This document shows, one piece after another, positions 58,570-64,000 of a stretch of 64,000 nt of DNA. A program made the translations under genes and the position numbers. The notes beneath the pieces were generated by a model. The model ran no database searches. It saw nothing but the letters and a program-made list of their open reading frames with translations, and was not told the DNA's origin. The stretch's first letter is position 1. Each line of letters starts with the position of its first letter. Origin of the DNA: Deuterostichococcus epilithicus (lineage: Eukaryota; Chlorophyta; Trebouxiophyceae; Prasiolales; Stichococcaceae); contig JAVTLE010000016.1 in the NCBI GenBank assembly GCA_033439295.1, positions 1,178,001 through 1,242,000 of the forward strand, written 5' to 3'.

Positions 58570-59262
58570 GTCCAGACACGGCCCTGCCGCAAGAAGCGCC
58601 GTGGCTGCAGGCAGCAGTGTTTACGTTTCTCAGTCTGTGCAGATCGAAATCAATCCGCGCGCTCTCAGGGCTGACTGCGAGGTCTCGGAAGTTCTTGACG
58701 GGGCGATGCAACGACCGATGTGTGGCGCCGCACAGGACGGACAGTTGAAACGGAAAGCCAACATGAAGATCCCACGTACAACCGCTGCGATGCGAGACAC
58801 AACTGACAGCACAAGACACAAGAGCAGAGCCGAGAGTTCCCCAGAACCGGTCCCATCATCCTGCTCCCCGTGTTTCTCGCCTGATATGTCCATGGCAGGC
58901 AGTACCAGAGGCAGCCCAGCACCCGCTCTTGGGCATCACGCATTGCAATGCCGTCAAACGCACAAACTCCTTCGTTGGTCATCTAGACCTCAGGTCGTCG
59001 AATCACTGCTGGTGGTCAGCAGGCTGGACCCACACCGATGCCACAACTGAGTCAACGACCAGCTGGCCAGACGTCATGCTGAGTCCGAGAGAACGTGCTG
59101 GGCCTGGCGCCCGGCCACAGCCGTTGAAGCCGATCTGAAACCATGAGCGTGCCGTCGCAGCAGCGGGAGCGCCGCGGCCTGTGGGACAGTCTAGTGGACT
59201 GCATTTGCCGACCGCCGCGGTGCGCCTTCTAGTGCTCGCTCGTGAGGGCGGAGACACAGTAA
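58570..59262. promoter_or_regulatory. Divergent promoter region, TIP41 / ABHD17-like
   Basis: About 690 bases between outward-facing genes. A minus-strand open stretch at about 58630-58893 has a hydrophobic segment, and NFRDLAVSPESARIDFDLHR reads like an exon at about 58620-58700, but neither could be tied to TIP41 or another gene. Confidence 0.4.
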
Positions 59263-62200
59263 ATGGCGGAATCGATAGGCCTGGTAATTCGGCTGCTGCA
59301 CGGCGCGGCGTACTACGCCTGCCCGCAACAGGCGGCACTCCGCTCCTACTGCGGCGCTCACACCGCAGAGGCGTGCCAGCCAGATGATGCACCGGCATGT
59401 CAAGGATGGTTCGCAAGCAGAGACCAACACGTCTCATTCCTCGCAGGGACGTGTACACGGTGGACGAGCTGATTGGCGGCAAGCGCGGCAAGTTCACAAT
59501 CGACCAGCGGCGATTCCGGCGGGAGGACCTTGTGCTGGTGCGCTCGGCTGGCAGCCATACCATGCTGCATGCCGGGCGCTCGCTAACAGTCTGACCTGAA
59601 CAAACTCGATGCTCCGGGCCCCTGATCGAATTTGTGCCGTTACTGCAGACCAACAAGCATGGCCAGCGGCTGCAGTGCAGCCACTACCGGGCGCGCGGCC
59701 TCATCGGCAAGAGGTGTGGGCTGCAAGGAACACACGAGTGTGCCAGACCAGCTTTTTGCAGCAGCAGGATGACAGCTGCTGCATCGAAGAGTGCTGCGTT
59801 CCAAGGCAGTCCTGCACCGGAGAATCGGAAAAAGGGGAGTATCGTCAACGTTCACAACCCGATACCAGTCTCTGACGCACATTCCGTCTGTTGACCCAGG
59901 CCGTGTGTCATCTATGCGCACTGCAACTCGGGCTCGCGACGCGATGCGGAGGAGGCGCTGTACGTGCTGCTGCCGCACAATATCACCGTTTTCTGCCTCG
60001 ACTTTGCGGTGAGCAACACCTCAATCGGCACCTGCCCGCATGAGCCGCAAGTTTGCGGGGACTGCACCTGGCAACGTGCAACCGGAGCAGATGGCGGCAG
60101 CAACCAAGCTCCATGTGGAGCTCAGCAACGTGGACCTGCAACGCCTGTTACTCGCCCCCGCACAAGGCCCGGCCCCTTAGGGCGGCAAAGCAGGCAATTT
60201 CCTGGACCGGGCACGGGACACTGGTGGCTTGGCGGCAGGTCAGGGTCAGCCCCAGCCTCTGGGGCTTGGGCTGGCGACTCGGCGAACCCATGCCCGGGTG
60301 TCATGTCCTGTGCGCCGCCAGAGGGTCAGGCGCACGCGTCATCCTCGACGCCAGGGCTCGGGGCTGTCGGACGGGGAGTTGGTGAGCTGGACGCGCACAA
60401 TTGAACTTGGGGGCTGTCATAGTACTTCACTCATCCTCCTCGACACCAGGGCTCGGGGCTGTCGAACGGGGAGTTGGTGACGCGGGACGCGCACAATCGG
60501 ACTCGGGGGCTGTCTTGAACTTCCCTCAGTCCTCCTCGACGCCAGGGCTCGGGGCTGTCAGACGGGGAGTGGGTGACGCTGGGCGCGCACGAGGTGGACG
60601 ACCTGGCGGCGGCGGTGGCGTACCTGCGGGAGGCGGGCACCACGACACGCATCGGGCTGTGGGGGCGCTCCATGGGCGCTGTCACTGCGATGAGCTACGC
60701 GCACCTGGACCCCTCCGTCTGCGGCATTGTGCGCCCCCAGCGCCCAGCCTCCCCACACAACACACACACTGCCCCCTGCATGCCTGCTGTGCACGGTCGC
60801 TTCGTGCCCTGCTCCGACGGCCTCACAGATGCGAGCGGACGTGAACGGCTGGGCGTCGCCGGGCGAGGCGCCCGGGGTGGCTTCAGGCTGCCCTGATTCG
60901 ATAAGTGCCGCACGTTGGATGGTGTATGATCTGCCGGAGCCCGCACAGTTTTAAAGCCTGCGCGTCAGGTTGTATGGGAGGCTAAGGACATGCCGTTTGG
61001 CGCCTGCAGGTGGTGGACAGCCCCTTCTCGCGGCTGACGGACCTGATGACCGAGCTGGTGGTCGAGCAGGTGCGCTTCTGAGACGAGGCCGAAATTTTTT
61101 GGAAGGAGGGCAGGATGCTCAGCTGCACAAATCTGAGAGTCAATGGCGGGCGAATGGGTTGATGTGACGGGTGAGCCTGCGTGCATCGCTGCACACCCTG
61201 CTGCATGTTGACAGTTCCCAGAGCTTGGGTGCTCACCAGAGGCGTGCGGCCAGCGGGTTGCGTGCACAGCGCTCTGGTGAGGCTGCTCCTTTTCTCTGCC
61301 GCGCAGAAGCTGCCGATCCCGCGACCCTTCATGCGGGTGGCGCTGTCCATGATGCGGCGCTCCGTGCGCAAGCGCGCGCACTTCAGCATCGACGCTGTTG
61401 CGCCGCTAGACTTTGTTGGCGAGGCCTTCGTGCCAGTGCTCTTTGGTGAGCAGCGCATCCTCAGATCTCCATGGCTGAAAACCTGTCATATCAGAATGCT
61501 GTCGGCGAGGCATTGGCGCCCGTCCTCTTTGTGCGCCGACCTGGCCTGCAGCTGTGAGGATTCCCCCCACGTCCAGAGAAAGGCATCCAGATGGTTTGCT
61601 CGGCGCCCAAAATACCTTGATATGCGGATCTGCTTCACACGGCGTCTGCGCCTCAGAGCCTCGAAGCGTTTCAGAGCGAACCTTCAGTATCACGCCCTGC
61701 AGGGCATGCCACGGAGGACACGTTTGTGGGCAAGCATCACTCAGAGCGGCTGATGGCAGCATACTCCGGTGACAAGAACTTCATCACGTTTCGCGGCGAC
61801 CACAACAGCGTCAGGTGCTCTCTCGCTGCTCTTTCCTGAGAGCGCCGACCAATAAGACAATGTCCGTGATGTTGCGCACCTGACAAACCTGTGTCCAGTT
61901 GACCCTGTTTGAGCGCCAGATGCCTGCAACTATATCTGAGGAAGCAGCATCGCCGCAGGCCCAATTTCTTCTACTCCTCCGTCCTCATCTTCTTCCACAA
62001 TGTGCTGAAGTGCGAGGACGAGCTGCCAGAGCCTGCGCACACCAGGTGGGCTGTGCATCCGCCCCATTCCTACTTTCGAGATTCACCCATGGAGATTGCG
62101 GCATGGCGGGCCACTGACGTGCGGCAGTTCGGAGTACGAGTTGGAAATGTCATTTTATGCTCTGCAGGCAGAGTCGCACCCGTGCGTCACCCAGCGAGCG

Positions 62201-64000
62201 CCGCAGCAGCCGCAGCCTGCTCTCACGCGCGTCCATGGTCACGCGCACCGACGAGATGCCCGCTGACTCGTGCGAGCCCCACTTCCCATTCTGCTAATGA
62301 GCCGTAAGCCGTGACCAGCCCTTCACCGGGTGTTCTTCCTAAAACCCTTGACTGGCGAGTGTTCTTCCTAAAACCCTTGACTGGCGAGCAACTTCCGACT
62401 CCACGGCTGCACGCCAGCAACACCGCCACGCGGGCCACGTGCACATCAGGGCTTGTGACATGATCGACAGATGGCCCAGCCCTCCACGCAGCTGTTGGCC
62501 CGCAGCAAGCAGGCACCACAACACCGCCCTGTCCCGTTCCCGCAGGCCCGCCGCTGCGGCGTCGCCAGAGTCGGGGTCGGTGTCCTCGGGCAGCTCGCCG
62601 GTGCCGCTGCCGCCGTCGGTCGCCCAGCCGCCGGCGCGCGAGAACGCCTTCCGGCGCACCTCGCTGGCGTCGGACGCCGCCAGGTGTGCGTCCCCACGAA
62701 AACCCTAAGTAGTGACGCCATGACGCCCCTTCGAACCACGGTGTGAGGCCCACAGACCTTCTACCTGCACAGTCGCTGCCGGCCTGGCGTCTGGTGATGG
62801 TGTCCAGCCAGTCGGCTGACATCCTGTGCCGGCCACTTAGTGCTGAGAGCTGCACCCCTGAAGCTTGGCGCGCTGCAGATTGCTCGTGGCAGCAGCTGAC
62901 AGACTGGTCTGCCGCGCCGCAGCTCCGACGGCGGATCGGCGTCATCGTGGGGGCTGGCGGCGTCCAGCCGCCGCGCCTTCTCGCCGGCGGCGCTTCTTGA
63001 CGGCGTCCCGCCGCCCAGCATCAGCATGTGGGTTTGTCTCAGGCCGCAGGCGGAGTTTTTCGCAGACATCGATGACTCGCTCGCCGTCACCATGGTCGAT
63101 GCACCATAACAATTTGCTGGCGATGTCTCACGCTGTATGGCAAGCTGGATGACTTGCAGTCAGACGACCCGCTGCTCCCATGTCCGAGCAGGCAGTCCGG
63201 GGCGAGCGACAGCTTCAAGAGTCAGACCACGACGGCGGCGGCGGCGGCGGAAGCGGAGGCGGCAAGTGACGACAGCTGTGCTGGGGACACAGACCTGCAG
63301 CGCGCGCTGCACGAGTCGCTGGCGGAGCAGCTGCTGGTGTCTCCCGCATCCCCGGCGGCGGCGCCAGATGCCGCGCAGCTCAGCGGTGCCAGCAGCCCGG
63401 AGGTTGCAAACTCGGTGCTGCGGCGGCTGCCGGCGCAGACGGGCAGCGGCCCGTCGCCTGAGGTTGTCTCCAACGACCTTGGGTGCGCGACGCAATCGGC
63501 CGGCCGGCTTGCCCCGTGCTCCCCGCCAGTTGCGTGCAGCGGATCATGTGGGGTCGGATGCACCAAATGGGCGCAGCGTCCCACTCGTTTCTTGGGCATT
63601 CGTTGGTCGCTGTCACTGCCACGCAGGGCGCAAGCGGCAAAGTCCAGTTCGTTCAAGCAGGCTCGCTGCAACTTTTGCAGGATCTCGCTGGAGGAGGTGG
63701 AAGCGTCGATGGTTGCAGCCGCCATACGCTTGTCGCTGCAGGAAGCAGCGACCGCAGCAGAGCTGCCCTTGCCAGTGCCTTCTTCGCTGCTCCAAGCGAA
63801 CCACAACTTTGTGTCCGGCGGACCCCTTCCGCAGCGCAGCAGCTCGAGCGGCGGCGCGGCGGCCGCACAGCACACGTTGGCGCCGCGCAGCCGCTCGGCC
63901 GGCGCCGCCAGCCCCTGGGGGTTGGCGGCGGCAGCAACGTCGGCGGCCGAGCCCCGGCGGCGCTGCCGGTGCTGCCGCCCATCGTGGGCCACTTCAGCGG
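59263..64000 (+). CDS. ABHD17-like alpha/beta hydrolase with C-terminal UIM-like motifs (runs off window)
   Basis: ABHD17-type serine hydrolases remove palmitate from membrane proteins. Exons are 59263-59309, 59447-59537, 59649-59713, about 59909-60009, 60545-60728, 61010-61069, 61307-61445, 61703-61814 and 61959-62045, then several less certain ones from about 62169 to the edge. The N-terminus MAESIGLVIRLLHGAA and KHGQRLQCSHY match plant relatives. The nucleophile elbow is GLWGRSMGAV, the acid is in FGHATEDTFV and the histidine in FRGDHNS, so the triad is complete. The oxyanion region reads AHCNSGSRRDAEEA, with Cys where HGNSG is usual. After the core there is a Ser/Pro/Ala-rich tail with two ubiquitin-interacting-motif-like helices, TDLQRALHESLAEQ (about 63288-63330) and ASMVAAAIRLSLQEA (about 63705-63750). 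No stop is reached before 64000. Confidence 0.85.
60343..60535 (+). repeat. Two extra tandem copies of an ABHD17-like exon start
   Basis: The acceptor and first about 45 bases of the exon at 60545 are preceded by two tandem copies, each about 94-97 bases long. All three share tcgacgccagggctcggggc or a one-base variant, followed by a GGGGAG(T/G)... stretch and GCGCGCAC or GACGCGCAC. The upstream copies shift frame shortly after the acceptor-like CAG. Confidence 0.92.
61499..61535 (+). repeat. Degenerate copy of ABHD17-like exon 7 end plus donor
   Basis: Exon 7 ends gttggcgaggccttcgtgcc, then AGTGCTCTTTG|GTGAGC. About 83 bases later the intron reads gtcggcgaggcattggcgcc, then CGTCCTCTTT|GTGCGC. 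Most positions agree and a donor-like GT follows. Confidence 0.88.
62330..62387 (+). repeat. Perfect 29-base tandem duplication in intron
   Basis: gtgttcttcctaaaaccctt plus nine more bases occurs twice back to back without a mismatch, so the duplication is recent. It lies in a probable intron of the ABHD17-like gene's tail region. Confidence 0.95.

Noticed and set aside
58630-58893. Minus-strand frame with a hydrophobic segment upstream of TIP41
   Set aside because: No in-phase link to TIP41 and no family resemblance; TIP41 proteins do not carry such an N-terminus.
1-64000. Bacterial contamination or plastid/mitochondrial origin
   Set aside because: Dense spliceosomal introns and nuclear-type genes throughout; no operon structure and no organellar gene content.

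Overview
The window is nuclear DNA of a green alga, most likely a trebouxiophyte or other core chlorophyte. Nearly every gene is broken into many short exons with GT/AG introns of about 100-400 bases. Exons are GC-rich with Ala/Arg-biased coding, and the products are eukaryotic: V-ATPase subunit a, COX16, TIP41, a TAP/ALS1-like half ABC transporter, an RRM/RS protein and two expansins. There are no operons and no bacterial gene order. No rRNA, tRNA or CRISPR array was recognised. Gene models below were assembled by eye from splice signals, reading frame and family resemblance. Outer limits are usually firmer than individual internal exons.

Layout, left to right: a secreted M43 (pappalysin-type) metalloprotease (731-2758, -); an uncharacterised membrane-anchored/secreted protein (4207-6108, -); COX16 (7075-7446, -) divergent from cytosolic seryl-tRNA synthetase (7854-13321, +); an expansin-like protein (13667-16923, -) divergent from V-ATPase V0 subunit a (17277-24682, +); a wax-synthase-like acyltransferase (25081-27613, +); a half-size ABCB transporter (28260-34420, -) divergent from a small signal-peptide protein with WW modules (34958-35790, +); a second, clearer expansin with a C-terminal Cys-rich module (36716-40726, -); a long Ala/Glu-rich coiled-coil protein (41633-49428, -) divergent from an unknown gene (about 49427-50668, +); a filamin-repeat/RRM/RS-domain protein (50951-55294, -); a roughly 950-base foldback element with long inverted arms (55690-56645); TIP41 (56766-about 58494, -), divergent from an ABHD17-like alpha/beta hydrolase carrying C-terminal UIM-like motifs, which runs off the right edge (59263-64000, +).

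The genes do not form one pathway, but several share themes. Cell wall and secretion are represented by the two expansins, the M43 protease and the secreted unknowns. Endomembrane transport is represented by V-ATPase a, the ABCB transporter and the palmitoyl-hydrolase-like ABHD17. TIP41 belongs to TOR/PP2A signalling.

The most unusual signal is a recurrent one. In at least four genes the introns hold degenerate copies of the adjacent exon's edge, still attached to a splice-site-like AG or GT. They usually lie about 50-150 bases from the real edge and sometimes occur as 2-3 successive copies. The clearest case surrounds one exon of the seryl-tRNA synthetase gene, with three copies before it and three after it. 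They look like boundary-spanning tandem duplications of which one copy stayed functional. They may be traces of intron growth or a reservoir of alternative splice sites.
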